Below, in pieces: positions 35,433 to 49,000 of a stretch of DNA of 64,000 nt. Position numbers and translations under genes: made by a program. Numbering within the stretch: position 1 is the stretch's first letter; every line of letters begins with the position of its first letter. Source of the DNA: Apostichopus japonicus. Lineage: Eukaryota > Echinodermata > Holothuroidea > Aspidochirotida > Stichopodidae. Location: contig NC_092570.1 of the NCBI RefSeq assembly GCF_037975245.1, positions 16,471,418-16,535,417 of the forward strand. Reading direction: 5' to 3'. Under the pieces are notes generated by a model. That model had not been told where the DNA came from and ran no database searches. It was given only the letters and a program-made list of their open reading frames with translations.

Positions 35433-35877
35433 AAAAGCCCCATTGACGTACTCACTAAATCACAAAAGTAATGTGGTCTCTCAGTCTAGATAGAAGTTCA
35501 CACTAGCTAAATGCTACCCATCACTGGATAGCTGACAAGTTGGCCTTTCATGACACCATCAATTTTCCGTATCATAGCCATGCAGAGTATTTGCTATCAA
35601 AGCCTGAATTTTTCGTCACTTGTAAACAAACCGCCTCACTTAGTAGTAAACAATCTTCGTACGCTGCTCCTGGGAGGCCTAAAGGGGTCTAAAATTGCCT
35701 CAATTGACCCAAAGTTTGCACCACATGTACTTCCTTTCATGTTCTTGAACATGCAAGCCAAAAGCCTGATAGGCAACGTATCAAAAAATTTGTTTTCCTA
35801 CTGCATTTTGGCACTTTTCCTGCGGATAGGAGAACATCCGGGCGGAATGATATAGACTGTAATAGGAGTATGCCACC
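35433..35877 (-). repeat. Dispersed repeat, arm 2 of an inverted pair
   Basis: Reverse complement of 9497-9949, with numerous substitutions and small indels. The ORF at 35550 is internal to the repeat. The 35878-36848 stretch that follows is AT-rich with no gene seen. Confidence 0.85.
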
Positions 35878-36848
35878 TACAGGTCACTAGCAATACAGTA
35901 ACGTGCAATAATTAAAGATCTGTATTAATAAGATTTTGAATTCCTGTATGTCGTCATTCTCCTCGTGCGTAATTTTTTGTTTGTAGAATGTAAGATTTTT
36001 TTTTAACACATTAGAAATTAAAATAAGTTTTGAACGTATATCTTACTTTCACATGTGCAATTTCATTTTATAACCGGTTGACAACCTCTTTTTCTGTACA
36101 AAGATTATGTGGCTCGCTTACGTCACTTTTGCAGCGCCCTCGGAATATTGAAAGTTGTAACAACTTATGCACGCTTAATTAGTGTGCATGATTTATAATT
36201 GGAGAAAAAAATCCTGAAAACTCAGGGAAACATGTCTCTGACTTGTTATTTCACATATGTTATTATGTGATTTTATAATGTAAAATGTGGACACTGCATA
36301 AACCATAAGGTTTATTTCTGCTTCTTTGGGTGTAGAAAAGTCAGAGCCTAATATGATGGTGTAGCCTAATCCTATAATTATTAGGACTGAACATCCAAGG
36401 GATATATTTTTAGGATGATATGTATCAAATTTGTTCTTGATCATAATGAAACAATCGGACATATATGCTATTTATGACAATGAAATAAATGAAAATTAAT
36501 TAGCATCTGAAATCTAATTTAGCCTTATCGATAAAAGATATATTTTTATCAATAATTTACCGATAAGCAATATACATATAGTTATATGTAAATGAAAAGT
36601 GTAATTTTAGTTAAGAAATGATAAATTCTAATTAAGAAAATGAGCTGAATTTGTTACATGCTACGTGTGTTTTTCTTTTCTTAACGGTAGCTTGACAATT
36701 AGTTCGGAAGCATAATTGTTGTATATACATACTGTAAGTCTCGCTTTGATGTATGCAACCCGCATTCCCATCCCTATCCTGGTATGCTTGGCTTCACAAC
36801 AACAAGGTGCAAAGGTCTTCAAAACAAGTTGACTACTCCTCCTTACAG

Positions 36849-37301
36849 CATTGGCATAGCCAGCATTTTATTGTTAGGGGGCAAGATTTTTCTTAAGGGG
36901 GGCAACCCCGTGATGGTTGATGGTAGGAATTACCACGAGTGGCATCATTGGTCGCTCAAAATGCACATGGGTTGCTATAGCGCTAGTTTGTAATGGTAAT
37001 ACAACCGACCAAATTATTGGCGCTTATTCTGTAGAACGATATTGATCAACGGTCTCCGTATGTGGGTATGATGAAGTCCCAAAATGTGTAATATATCGGT
37101 CTGATTACCAAGTTCTGACCTTATATGAAGTATGAACATGAGCCCTGAGGTATGAACACTTGTGATTAGAACTCCAAAAAAGTGTAAAAAAAGAAGTATT
37201 TTGAATACATCACTGGATTTCATTGGGGGGGGCAAGATTGTAGCACAAAGCAAATTTTTGGGCATTGCCCCCTGGCCCCCCTCTGCATGGTTACGCCATT
37301 G
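36849..37301. mobile_element. hAT-type MITE, 453 bp
   Basis: Left end CATTGGCATAGCCA and right end, reversed, CAATGGCGTAACCA, each followed by G-rich subterminal sequence. Flanks CCTTACAG and CCTACAGT agree apart from a one-base shift, suggesting a worn 8-bp duplication. It ends 11 bp before the next element starts. Confidence 0.65.
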
Positions 37302-37604
37302 CCTACAGTAGTCAGTGGCGTAGCTAGGATTTTTTGAGTGGGGGGGCCATGGGGGGGCTGTTCTTTCTTGTGGGGGGGGGGCGGGGTTACTATCTGAGCG
37401 GAGCGCCACCTTGGTTGGCGCGGAGCGTACAGAGAAAATTTGAGATTTCAGCACCCCCCAGATCGCAGGAGATGGCACCTGTGAGGCAAAATAGCAACCA
37501 AAAATATGTGCAACTTTGGTGACAGAAATGCAAATTTTTTTTCTCTTTCATGCTGACTGGCCTTGCCAACTCAGCCAGACTTTTAACTTGAGTGAAGTTG
37601 ACAT

Positions 37605-39036
37605 CATAGGCGTACGGGACCATTTCAGTTTGGGGGGAGGGGGGCAGAACTTTTTGTGCCCGAAAGTTCCCGTGACACTATCTAAGCGGAGCGCCACCAT
37701 CGGTTGGCGCGTAGCGAACAAGAAAATTTTTGGCACACAATGCCTCTCAGATTGCCGGAAACGGCACTTCTGAGGCCTTGCAAGATGCATCTAAACATTC
37801 TTTTTTTTATAATCTCACGTTTTAGAAATTTACAGTTCCCCAAAAATTTGGTAAATTAGAAGAAGAAAAAATGGTAACATCACTTTGAAGGGGAAAAATG
37901 GGACAGTATATATTTAAAACTGCTATATTTAGTTACCTTATTTATTATTTTAACACAGTACTCAGCTACCCCCAGAAAAACATTGTTCAACGACACGTAG
38001 GCGGGATAATGTCGCTGTGTCGGGTGAGACTGCAATTTTTCTCACAAAAAAGTATAAAATATAACAAAGAATATGATAAACATGTACTTCTAGGCTTGTA
38101 GACACTCCCCCCCCCCCCCCACCATCCATGAAAAAGAAAATGTTTCTTTATACACTCATGTCGGGGATATCCATGTCAAGGGCGGCGGAAGCACTTTTAA
38201 TCTGGGGGGGGGGGCACCGACATCAAAGGGCACTTTGCAGAAATTCGATTGGAATGATGCAGCGTTATACTCAGTATACTCAGTACCCTTTATAGCTCTT
38301 ATTGTATTATCTTATTTGTGTATACACATCACTCCATCAACGCCCCCCCCCCCCCCTTCAAGGAAAATATGCATTCTAGCACTGCAATATCCAATGCGCA
38401 AATTGGGAAACAAGGAACAAGTTTTCTTTTGAGACAAAATGAGGTGAAATCATGCTAGTTGCTAATGTAGGAATCTTCCGAATTAGAGTTTTTTTCTTGT
38501 TAATATCTTAACCAATTTTTTTCCATTCGAAAATGCTTTGAGTTTGACTCACAGAAATTCGTAAAAAGTCACGGGCTTAGCCAGGATTTGCAAAGTTGTA
38601 TGCACGGCTATCTGAGCGGAGCGCCACGATCGGTTGGCGCGGAGCGTACTTTTAAAAAAATTTTGGTTTTACAAACCCCTCAGATGGCCGGAAAAGGCCC
38701 TTCCCGAGTGTTCATTCTGGTTCCCTGGCCTCTTGCTAACTTGAGGCACCTCAATTTTTATCTAGAAAAAAGGCACATTTCTAACCTGAGGAAAAGTGGG
38801 GGAGGGGCACGTGCCCTCTTTTTTCCCCCGGTTCCGCCGCCCTTGGTCCAGGTATACAATTGACTAGTTAGAAGAGAAAAAAAAAATGATCGTGCAAAAA
38901 GCGTGGTAGCCCAGATGAACTGCGCTTACGGTGGTGTTACACGGAAATATTCGGGCATCATGATGCTAAATAAAGAAAATCATGGAATTGTCGGGCAAAA
39001 ATTTGAAAAAGATTCGGGCAAGCTACTGCATATTTA

Positions 39037-39110
<74 letters not shown>

Positions 39111-39126
39111 TATATATACGCCTATG
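37605..39126. mobile_element. Middle hAT element of the nest, copy 1
   Basis: Starts CATAGGCGTACGGG and ends, reversed, CATAGGCGTATA. Flanking 8-mers are GTTGACAT (37597-37604) and GTTGGCAT (39127-39134), one mismatch. It is inserted in the 37313-39737 element and is a copy of 58131-59694, including the inner element. Its right part has been replaced by an (AT)n run at about 39040-39107, where the other copy has a long hairpin. Core hairpins at about 37678-37765. Confidence 0.9.
38177..38845. mobile_element. Inner hAT element of the nest, copy 1
   Basis: Ends CAAGGGCGGCGGAA at both sides as inverted repeats (14/14). Flanks ATCCATGT and GTCCAGGT agree at 6 of 8; the equivalent copy at 58662 has a perfect pair. 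Contains the two-hairpin core at about 38610-38705, preceded by CGGGCTTAGCCAGGATTTGC, itself like a hAT end. Confidence 0.88.
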
Positions 39127-39745
39127 GTTGGCATCATTTGTTGTTTCAAGGTGTCAAGGCCTTTCTCCCACCAACTCAAACCCCTGTGGGCTACCGGTAG
39201 GTTTGCAGGAAATGCCCACTTGTGGACTTAAATAGCATTAGAGGAAGGGGATGGAAGACTAACACGCATCGATGTTTCGGTAATGGTCCACATTGGTGGC
39301 TCGTTGCTAATTAGGCCATTTATTGGGTTTCTTGAGGCAGCTGTCATCAGAATCTGGGTTTTTGTGCCAATCGATGACCGATAACATGTATTGGTAGATA
39401 TCGATATCGCGCAGCACATGCACAAGGTTCGTGGTGTATGGTCGCAACCGTCGCATCGACCATTGCCATGCCATGCTGTATGACCATTCTCATGATTACT
39501 ACAGATATTGTATTATTCTTATTCTGCTAGATGCAGACGAGAAAATTGTGTAACTCTATTTCCCAAATTATTGAACAAAAAATATTAGTGAATCCCACTG
39601 ATGAGTTTTTTTTTTTTTTTACAATTTTTTTTTTTACATTTTTTTTACCCCATTCCCAGTGGGGGGGCCAGTGGGGGGGCCAGCCGATTTCATGGGGGGC
39701 CCCCGCCCCCCAGGCCCCCCCCGTAGCTACGCCAGTGACAGTAGT

Positions 39746-42700
39746 TCAACCCAATCAACCACTTCCGGATCAAACGGTTTCCTTGACGATACTAATTCAC
39801 TATATAATATTACACAATATAACAATGACTATATATGCCTACATTGATTATATAAAAGTTCACTATTCAAATCATGCACTTCCTAATTGGCTGTCCCCTC
39901 CCCCTATTTTCATCGACCTTCGCAAGGTTAATGAGTACCTGATATAAAACGATACGTTTTTAGATATTGCACTCGCGAGCACTACCTCGGGTGTAACCGT
40001 AACTTTCACATCAATCGGGAATTAATGTGAGTCTATTCATCAAGAATCGTGATGGATACAAATTGGGTCATCATTCATGTCGAATTTCTTTGAAAAAGAA
40101 GTTAATTTGTATAATTACAGCATATGAAGCATTTTCTTTACATGACATTACAAAAATGATAAGAGAGGAAGAAAAATAAGAAGGAATATTTATAACCTTG
40201 GAGAGAACTTGATGGCTCGATATTCATTGGGTGGCATTTTAAGACTGAGCATTTGAACCTGTTGCGCGAAAGGAGTAATGAGGACATTTGTATTATCAGC
40301 CCGGTACGTATAAGGCTGTATAGTTACGCGTGTCAGGAGTTCTGAGATTAGACGTGACCTTTGTTTCAGTTGTTTATGCCAAAGTAAACTAAGTTACATC
40401 TCAGTTAACAAAACTTCAGTGATAGCTCCCTGATTTTCAGGTCATAATTTTAACGTTGAAAACAATGTGTATATTGGTGTAGGGTTCTCACGGCGAACAC
40501 TGTGTCTGCACACTGATTGACAAGTAGTAGTACAGTGATCCTCAAACCTTTAGACCCACGAATCATCATGTGCCATGTGGATTATGCCACTCGATCCCTC
40601 CCCCCAATCCCCCTCCCCAACCCGCCCTCATAATCGATGCTCAGAATGCATGGAAGCTCAGTGCTAGGTATATGGACGTGTTAAAAAAATATCGACCACG
40701 TCGAATTATTGAGGGCTTGAAAAATCGGTGTCCTCAGAAAATTAATTCCACAGGAACGATGACATCCAATATGAAATACATAACACTGTATCCCTACCGT
40801 GTTAAAATGCTCGGACGTCAAAGAACAAGACTTTTGAGACCCTTTCTGCTATATCGGCGCTCCTTAGTTTCACTTCAGGGTTTCGTCATTGACCTCTGCT
40901 TGGGGTCGCTTATCAGCTGGGATTGTTTTGATCGCAGAGCTGCTAAGCACTGCGCTATTACCATCTCAGATTACTGACCTATTCCATGTAAGATAAGACA
41001 GTAATATTGACAGGGTAAGCAGAGGCCAGTAGAAGAACTAAATTTGTTGGGTATACAACCTTCGGAATCTCTAGAAATGTACATTGGTAATTTATTTTTA
41101 GGTTGTTCTTTGTTGTTGTCACTACTACCAACCTAGGACTTGATATGCTACAACTAGGCTACAAACAATACCTGTGTATGTCTAGGCTAGGCATTTGAGC
41201 TTAACTTCAAGTTGTAGGCATTTCGTTAGGTATACGCAGCAACTGAGTCCTAAATTTGGCCAATCAGCTGTCACTTGAAAGATCCACTGCACAGTTACAG
41301 TAGCTGCTAAGAGTCACACCTTGCAAATTCAAAACGAAACTGTCTTTACTTAGCAGTCCCACAGTGTCCAGTGGGGGTCCCCCACCCTGGGACAAGCCTG
41401 ATCGAGCCGGCTCCAGCAAAATGTTTTTGTCTTAAATCAGACTTAAATATTAATCCAAAGGCACAGGTAAAGAAGACAGGCAATATTCACAAAATGGAAG
41501 CTTTAATACTGCAACAAGGGGAAGCTTAAATACTGGGAGGCTACTCCAGACCTGGCAACCCCACCCTCCTGGGAGGAGAATTAAGCTAGGAACATAGAGA
41601 AAATCCCTTCCCGGCAGCTGGGCTATTCCCTGGAATAGAACTATTCTTCCAGAGTTTGACTCAAGTCTTCTAGCCATCTTCTAAACAGGGGGACCTTCCC
41701 TGCCATAGCCCAAGCCTCCTCCCAGTTTGAAATGTCTAGCTTATCTACATAGGTTTTTTAATTAATTTTTGGGCATTAACCATTTGTTTTTGCCTCCAAA
41801 TATGGTCACCCCATTACATGCAATGATGTTATAGACAAAAGGGAGTGTATCCTATTGCAAAGTCTTAAAAAAACATTACTCTGAATCCCACGAGTGCATA
41901 AACAAGCCTTCAGAGGAGAAGGACTTGCATGCCTTCATAAATTGTCAGATTTTTCTATAATTCCTCTCATTTTATAAGACCTTTTTAATGGTTTGCTTTG
42001 ATCTTCCTTTTTGGGTCGTAAAGTAAACTGTTAAAACAGGCTTGTCTTATACATTGATGGTTTCTCTTATATTCCAGTGTGTTTTCTTTTCTACCAGAAA
42101 CATCAACTATCGTGATGTTTATATGAAAACAAACAAAAATGCCAGAGGCTTCCTGCGGTGAACTACCAATTATGATCAGAGAAAGAGCGAAGAATAATTG
42201 CTGGGGAGAAGACAAGTTTGGGCAAAGTTTCTGAGGTTGTATGGTGTAAGTAATTGTACAAAAGAGTCCTTAAATCTGTAATTATAGTTGACTTTCATTT
42301 TAGTTCAGATTAACAAGTTTACAATGGAGTTTCTCGTTGGCTGAGTAGAGGAACATCTTTTTTGATACTTCCTTTTTCATAGCAATATGTGAGGTGATTA
42401 AATTTTCATGGAATCATGAAATCCTAAATATGGTTTTGATTTGACTATCCAAATGTTGGTTTTCATTATCCTGTATAGCACACAGGCATAGAATAAGCTT
42501 TAAAAAGAGCACAAGTATACAGTTTATCACCATTTTACTTTCAGAAAGTTCAACTTTCCTCGCTAAAGTCTAGCTTGCTGTAAAAGATAGCGTCCCTGAA
42601 GACTCCGAAACGAAGTGCCGTGATGACGTCACAGCTGCTCATCATTTCTTCACTGTTCAAAATATATATGATTAGGTTGGCGCGAGGTTCAAAATTTCAC

Positions 42701-43246
42701 TTCTCCTGAGTCATAGGATAAAAAATCCCCAAATTAGGACTGTGGCAATGAAAAAATTGAGGACATTTTTTCATATACCCCGTAGACTGCCAAAAAAAAC
42801 GTCCTTTAATCGATTCAGTATGTACTGAAGTTTTGCAGGGCAAATGCATATTTAAAATAATTTGTTGAATGGAATTGTAAAAAAATGAATCAATTGACTT
42901 GACATAAAGGCAATTTGGCTGCTAAGTACAACTGGTGGCTTTGGTTTATGTTTCAGACCCAACTGTGTTCCTGAGCCACTCCTGGGGTACAATGGACTTT
43001 GACTTAAAGTGTCCTAAACAGCATAGAGTGTAGTTAATCACCCCACAGTAACAACAAAAATAATAATACTGTACATACTGTTTAGAAAAGTTGAATGTTT
43101 ACAGGCTTTGTTATCAAGCCTTGTACTCATGTTTTTACATATACCAAGGGAAATTTTACTTGTACTCTGTTGTACTATATAGCTCATACCAAAATTCTGT
43201 TACAGCACCTTGTCAAGAGTAGGATGCTGAAGGGGCTGCCGCGTCG
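39746..43246. other. Gene-free stretch
   Basis: No supported gene. Contains a C-rich patch at 40600-40628 and a TGACGTCA palindrome at 42624. The ORF at 40570 has no domain or splice support; part of it (CAGAATGCATGGAAGCT) resembles 29705-29731, hinting at a short dispersed repeat. Confidence 0.45.
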
Positions 43247-43378
43247 TGCAGCCAGGCTGCAGCATCCTGCAGCCAGGCTGCAGCACCATGCAGCCAGGTT
43301 GTAGCATCATGCAGCATCATGCAGCCAGGCTGCAGCATCATCATGCAGCTAGGCTGCAGCATCGTGCAGCCAGGCTGT
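43247..43378. repeat. Minisatellite of palindromic GCAGCCAGGCTGC units
   Basis: Six units spaced by CAGCATCAT-type linkers; three carry the exact 13-bp palindrome GCAGCCAGGCTGC and three carry one-base variants. Each unit can fold as a short hairpin. Confidence 0.85.
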
Positions 43379-46081
43379 ACAGGACATAAATCTGTTGCAC
43401 GCCCCACAGTTGTGCACAATAGGCACCGTTCCGCTGGGATAATGCCTACCGTTTGATATTGCATCATGTAGCTACAGTAGCTGAGCAGTATTTTGCAGTT
43501 ACTGCAGCTTTCTCTTTGTCTTGAGAAGGTGATTCAAGAAATTACTTTGTAGTGATCTCAAAGGTCACTTCACACAAATTGTCCATGATGTTGTTTATAG
43601 TAAAAGAAGTCACGTTCACAAGGAGAGTGGGTATACTGTGATTGTATCATGTTGCTGGAATCAAAGATCAACTGATAAATTCTGCTAGTAGTTATTATTA
43701 GTTCAGAGATATCCATTGAACGATGACCTTTACATATACTGTACCCTCGATAAGTCCACGCACCGATAAAGCAAATTTACTTAACAATTAAAAGTTTGAT
43801 TACCTCACGTTGGGTTATTGTGTTATTATCCTTGGTATAAAAACTAGTATTTTCAATTTTTGCATTACTGGTGAGGATTTTGTTGTCTGTGTAACTGACT
43901 TGACCACAGAGGTGCAAGTGAAACTTAATGACATATTATTATGATTATTTTCATTATTATAATTATTATTATAAGGAGCAGCAATTTTTTGGTTCCTGGA
44001 GCAATATTAATTTTATTTGCCCGGAAGCTCTCAATATATTTAAAACCATCACATCCATGCAATGACGATTCTCCTGAGAAGTTGACCTATTGACCTCAAG
44101 CACTTATCCCTGTTGAAAAGAAGTAAACCAAATTTCTATTAAACAGAAGCTTAAATAAAGTTATTTGTTTTCCTTTGGTCAACGAACTGTGTCTAGTTAA
44201 TTAAGGTCGATTTCGAGGGTTTCAAAGAGCAAGACGTTACAGTATCTTTGCTCATATTTTTGTTTACTGTAGGTGATGTTTACTTGAAGATTAACAGATC
44301 TTTAATCCAATAGCAATGACATTCATTACACATTGAAGTCCAATCTCTTGCAATACTTCAATTAGCAACTGCAGTAGCCTGCATTACCTACCTCAGAAGT
44401 AGTTTGGATCTGCAGTCTGCTTCATAAAGTTCTTCCTTTTTCCACTCCTCAACAGCTCAGTGAATAATTTCCACGGAAATAACTGTTTGGTATGTATACT
44501 GTTTCTCATTCCTTAACTACAGTATATGTGCTTGTTTGTTTATATTTTTTTTTGTATGTTTGTTTGTTTTTTTTTAATTTGTCCTATTACCAAATGCAAA
44601 TCAGTTCATTCATACCAATATGAGAGCAGTGTTGTATGTGTTGTTAATCAGTCTGAAGTTACAAGAACACCTTAAGATAGCGCTCTCTTGTTGAGGACTT
44701 TAGTGAGGCTTTCGATTGTGTCGCTGTACAATATATTTGCAACTTAAAAAATCGTTTTTTTTTTTAAATTTTATTAGGAATTCTTTTGGGGGAGGCTTGT
44801 CTGTATGACCTTTGACATACAGTAGATGTGTCAGTTTGGTTGAGTTAGGGTAAAGGTATCACACCACAATTAATTGATCCCATTGACTTACACACTTAAC
44901 AGGTCACTTTCCAAGGCCGATAGATCATAGATAGACGTTTTCAACTGAAGTGTTCTACTCTCCATATGATAGCTGATGGCTTGTGCTATCACAATACATT
45001 CAACTTTTGCCACCATGACCCGTTTAGATTTTGAGCTAGACGAGCTCAAAGTTTACCATAGTGCTCCCCTTCCCATCAGCCAGCTGTCTCTGCGGAATCT
45101 TCTTCTTTCAACCAAGATTTCCTAAAATACCTTAAATCACCTTCAATCCTCCAGATTTGTAGACCATTAGTAGTGTTGTATCTCATCCTCTTCAACATCC
45201 AAGCATCAAAAACAATGATGATGACTCACAAAATGCCCCAAAAATCACTAGAGTAGATCACTAATGGGCTATTTCCCGACAATGGTTAACCTCTCAGGCG
45301 GACATGCGCTGCTCTTATTGTGGTGTGATACCTATAGGTGCAAATTTGAACGCCTGTTTCTAACTTCTTCAGCACCATATAAATTTCTTAACTATGTATT
45401 TACAGTAAGAATTAACACAGCAAAAGTTTGAAGAACTGTCAAGTAAAATGTTCTTATTTGACATTACATAATTTATTGTTTACTTTAATATCATTAGACA
45501 TTATCAGGGTAAGGTTCAAAGGTTTACACAGATTGTAAACAATCATCCCCACATTTAATCAATTCTAATGTTTGTTAATGAGAGCTTTGCGGTACCTTGA
45601 TGAAAAATACACAAAACATAAAGAGAGAGAGCATCTTAATGGTCTATTTAAAAAAAAAAATCATTAAAGATGACATCTTAACTTTCTTCACCTATTGAAG
45701 AAGACTAGACATTCCATATTATTGGTAACTAAAGTACCATACCGGTATGTTGAGACCACCACTTAAACTGAAACCTGTTAAGGAAAAAGAAGTTAGGAAT
45801 ATTAAAAAGAGGAGGACCATAAGAAGAGTCTGTATGCCAATCTTATTGCACCAAAGTCACATCTGGAAAAAAAACTCCATCCCTTTAAGTTTTAAAGTCA
45901 ATGTCTTTTGTCAATACTTCCTGTAAACAGTACTTAGATGATTTACATATATTATCCAATTTTTAGATTACACCTACGAGTTATAATGATCGAGAGAAAA
46001 AAACAATTTGAGAACTAAATAATTAATCATTAACTAATCGTTATTTTTATCGAACAGGATAGCAGAAGAAAGAGCCACACG
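43379..46081. other. 5' flank of acyltransferase B
   Basis: No exon recognised between the minisatellite and the first coding exon of gene B, apart from the MITE candidate at 44855-45332. The promoter of gene B should lie here, but I see no defining element. Confidence 0.45.
44855..45332. mobile_element. MITE candidate with GGTATCACACCACAAT ends
   Basis: GGTATCACACCACAAT at the left and its exact reverse complement at the right, 478 bp apart overall. No clear target duplication. No coding capacity. Confidence 0.65.
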
Positions 46082-49000
46082 ATGGATGCGAAGTCTAACA
46101 GGTAAATGATAGAAATAGACGTTAGAAATAGTGATTAAAATATTAAGGTAGAGTCCTGGGAATATGCATAAAGTAAGAATCAATCTTTCTTCCTTGTCTT
46201 GTTATAATGATCTTCAAGTTTTGATTGGAAAAGTGCTCCCACCCGTCTCCACCCCGATGATGTTCCCTCTAGCCTGTTTCACACAACCCAACCGCCCCAC
46301 TCCCCCTTCATCATCCAACTCCAACAATAAGATTCTTAGCTGCATTTCACACAATTTGATAAACCTTCTGCTACTTACTTGATTATAGTGTGGGTCATAT
46401 AGCATGGTACGAAACATGGTACTCTTTTTTATGTTCCAGTTTATCGGCAGATTAGGCAATTATTTTGATAATTTATATTTATTGAATCCAATCTGTAGTA
46501 CAACAACTCTTGTCTATTCTTTGGTAGCTAGTGATCCCATTTCTCAAACAGCTGGCTAAAAATCTTTTATAACAAATTTCAACCTGCTAGTACTATATTT
46601 GTTGTTTTCCCTCAGATTTAGTTTTCTGGGAGTCAAATGGGCGCCTTTGAGTATTCCAATCCACAGACGAGTGGAGACGTTATCCATGTTCCACTACTGG
46701 TACATGTTTCTTCTGGGTTGCGTGTCATCCTTCTTCCTCGTCACATATTTAGCTATATCACGGTAAGCTGGATCATCATCGGCTTGGATATCTCAAGTCG
46801 CCTCAGTGTCATCTCGGGTAATTTAAGTTAAAAGGCCAGGAATACTAATTCAGCAGCTACAACTTAGGTGAAGTTCTGATGCAATTTTTAGGTGATACTT
46901 TTCATTTTCAAGTTCATAAGTATAATGTGAGAGACTTTCCTCACCAATAGTTCAATAGTAATGATTGCTTTATTTTGATTTGATTGGTTGATTGAATGAC
47001 TGATTAATGAATATTATGGATTGATGATTAATTGATTGGTTTACTGGATCATTGATTGATCAATTAATTGATTGATTGTCAGGTGCATTGATTGGTTGGA
47101 TGATAGATTGATTGAATATATGATTAAACGTCAGATGCATTGATTGATTGACAGACTGGATGATTGATTGATCGATTGATTGAATTATTGATTTGTTGTC
47201 AGATATATTGATTGACGGCTTGATTTGCATGATGATTGATCGATTGATTGATTGTCAGGTGCATTGATTGGTTGGATGATTGATTGATTGAATGTATGAT
47301 TAATCGTCAGAAGCATTGATTGATTGACAGACTGGATGATTGATCAATTGATTGATTGTCAGGTGCATTGATTGGTTGGATGATTGATTGATTGAATGTA
47401 TGAATAATCGTCAGATGCATTGATTGATTGACAGACTGGATGATCGATCGATCAATTGATTGAATTATTGATTTGTTGTCAGATATATCGATTGACAGCT
47501 TGATTTGCAGGATGATTGATCGATTGATTGATTGTCAGGTGCATTGATTGGTTGGATGATTGATTGATTGAATGTATGAATAATTGTCAGATGCATTAAT
47601 TGATTGACAGACTGGATGATCGATCGATCAATTGATTGAATTATTGATTTGTTGTCAGATATATCGATTGGCGGCTTGATTTGCAGGATGATTGATCGAT
47701 TGATTGATGGTCAGGTGCATTGATTGGTTGGATGATTGATTGATTGAATGTATGATTAATCGTCAGAAGCATTGATTGATTGACAGACTGGATGATCGAT
47801 CAATCGATTGATTGAATTATTGATTTGTTGTCAGATATATTGATTGACGGCTTGATTTGCAGGATGATTGATCGATTGATTGATTGTCAGGTGCATTGAT
47901 TGGTTGGATGATTGATTGATTGAATGTATGATTAATCGTCAGATGCATTGATTGACAGACTGGATGATCGATCGATCAATTGATTGAATTATTGATTTGT
48001 TGTCAGATATATTGATGGACTGTTTGACTTGCATGATGATTGATTGATAGATTAATTGACTGATTGATTGGCTTATTGATTGAATGTCAGATAAATTGAT
48101 TGATTGTCAGATGCATTAGATGATTTATTGAATTACTGGACCATTGATTGATTGGTGGTTGTCAGATAAATTTATTGGTTGCTTGATTTGCTGTATGATT
48201 GAGGGATTGGCTGTTTGATTGGTAGTCAGATATATTGATTGATTGTCAGATATATTGATTGATTGTCAGATAAATTGAATGTGTGATTGATGGATAGATT
48301 GAATGGTTGATTGCTTGCTATCTTGACTGGATTGATGGTTTAATCGATGGATTGATTAATAAATGTATTTTTTATTTCCTTATCCAGATATTACATCATT
48401 CTCTTAATCTTTGCCACCTACATCTATCTGGACAGACACACCCCTGAACGAGGGGGACGCAGGTCTCAGTGGTTCAGGAAACTAGCAGTCTTCAGATATC
48501 TAGCTGAGTATTTTCCAATGAAACTTCACAAAACCGTTGATCTTGATCCCAACAAGACGTACCTCGGCGGCTTTCATCCACATGGCATCATGGCCACTGG
48601 ACTGTTCATTCATTTTGGCACAGAAGGGACTTACTTCAGTGAATTGTTTCCGGGCATTACGTCGCACGTTCTAACGCTGGGCGGATGGTTTAACTTTCCA
48701 TTGATAAGGGATTACATTATGCTAACCGGTGAGGATTAGTGAATTACAAATTATGTCAACGGTATTAAATCATCACAATTTGTAGTAAAGTCTGACACAC
48801 ACTTTTAGAAGTACCCTGAAACAAACACTTTGCAATAGCTCTCTAAGTAATGCTTGATATATCATATGGAAGTCTCTCATCAATGGGATTACATTATAGT
48901 AACAGGTGAGGATTAGTGAATTACAAATTATGCACATAGTATTAAATCATCACAATTTGTAGCAAAGTGTGACACACACTTTTAGAAGTACCCTGAAACA

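Larger units (their letters stand above)
37313..39737. mobile_element. Outer hAT element of a triple nest
   Basis: Ends CAGTGGCGTAGCTA and, reversed, CACTGGCGTAGCTA. The 8-bp duplication ACAGTAGT is exact (37305-37312 and 39738-39745). Without the elements inserted in it the host element is about 0.9 kb. The two-hairpin core lies at about 37393-37475. No transposase. Confidence 0.9.

Noticed and set aside
35104-35493. 129-codon ORF with exon-like splice signals at 35297-35415
   Set aside because: No recognised product, and its 3' part runs into the dispersed repeat at 35433. A chance frame is as likely.
40570-40977. 135-codon ORF
   Set aside because: Pro-rich start and no domain, splice sites or homology that I can recognise.
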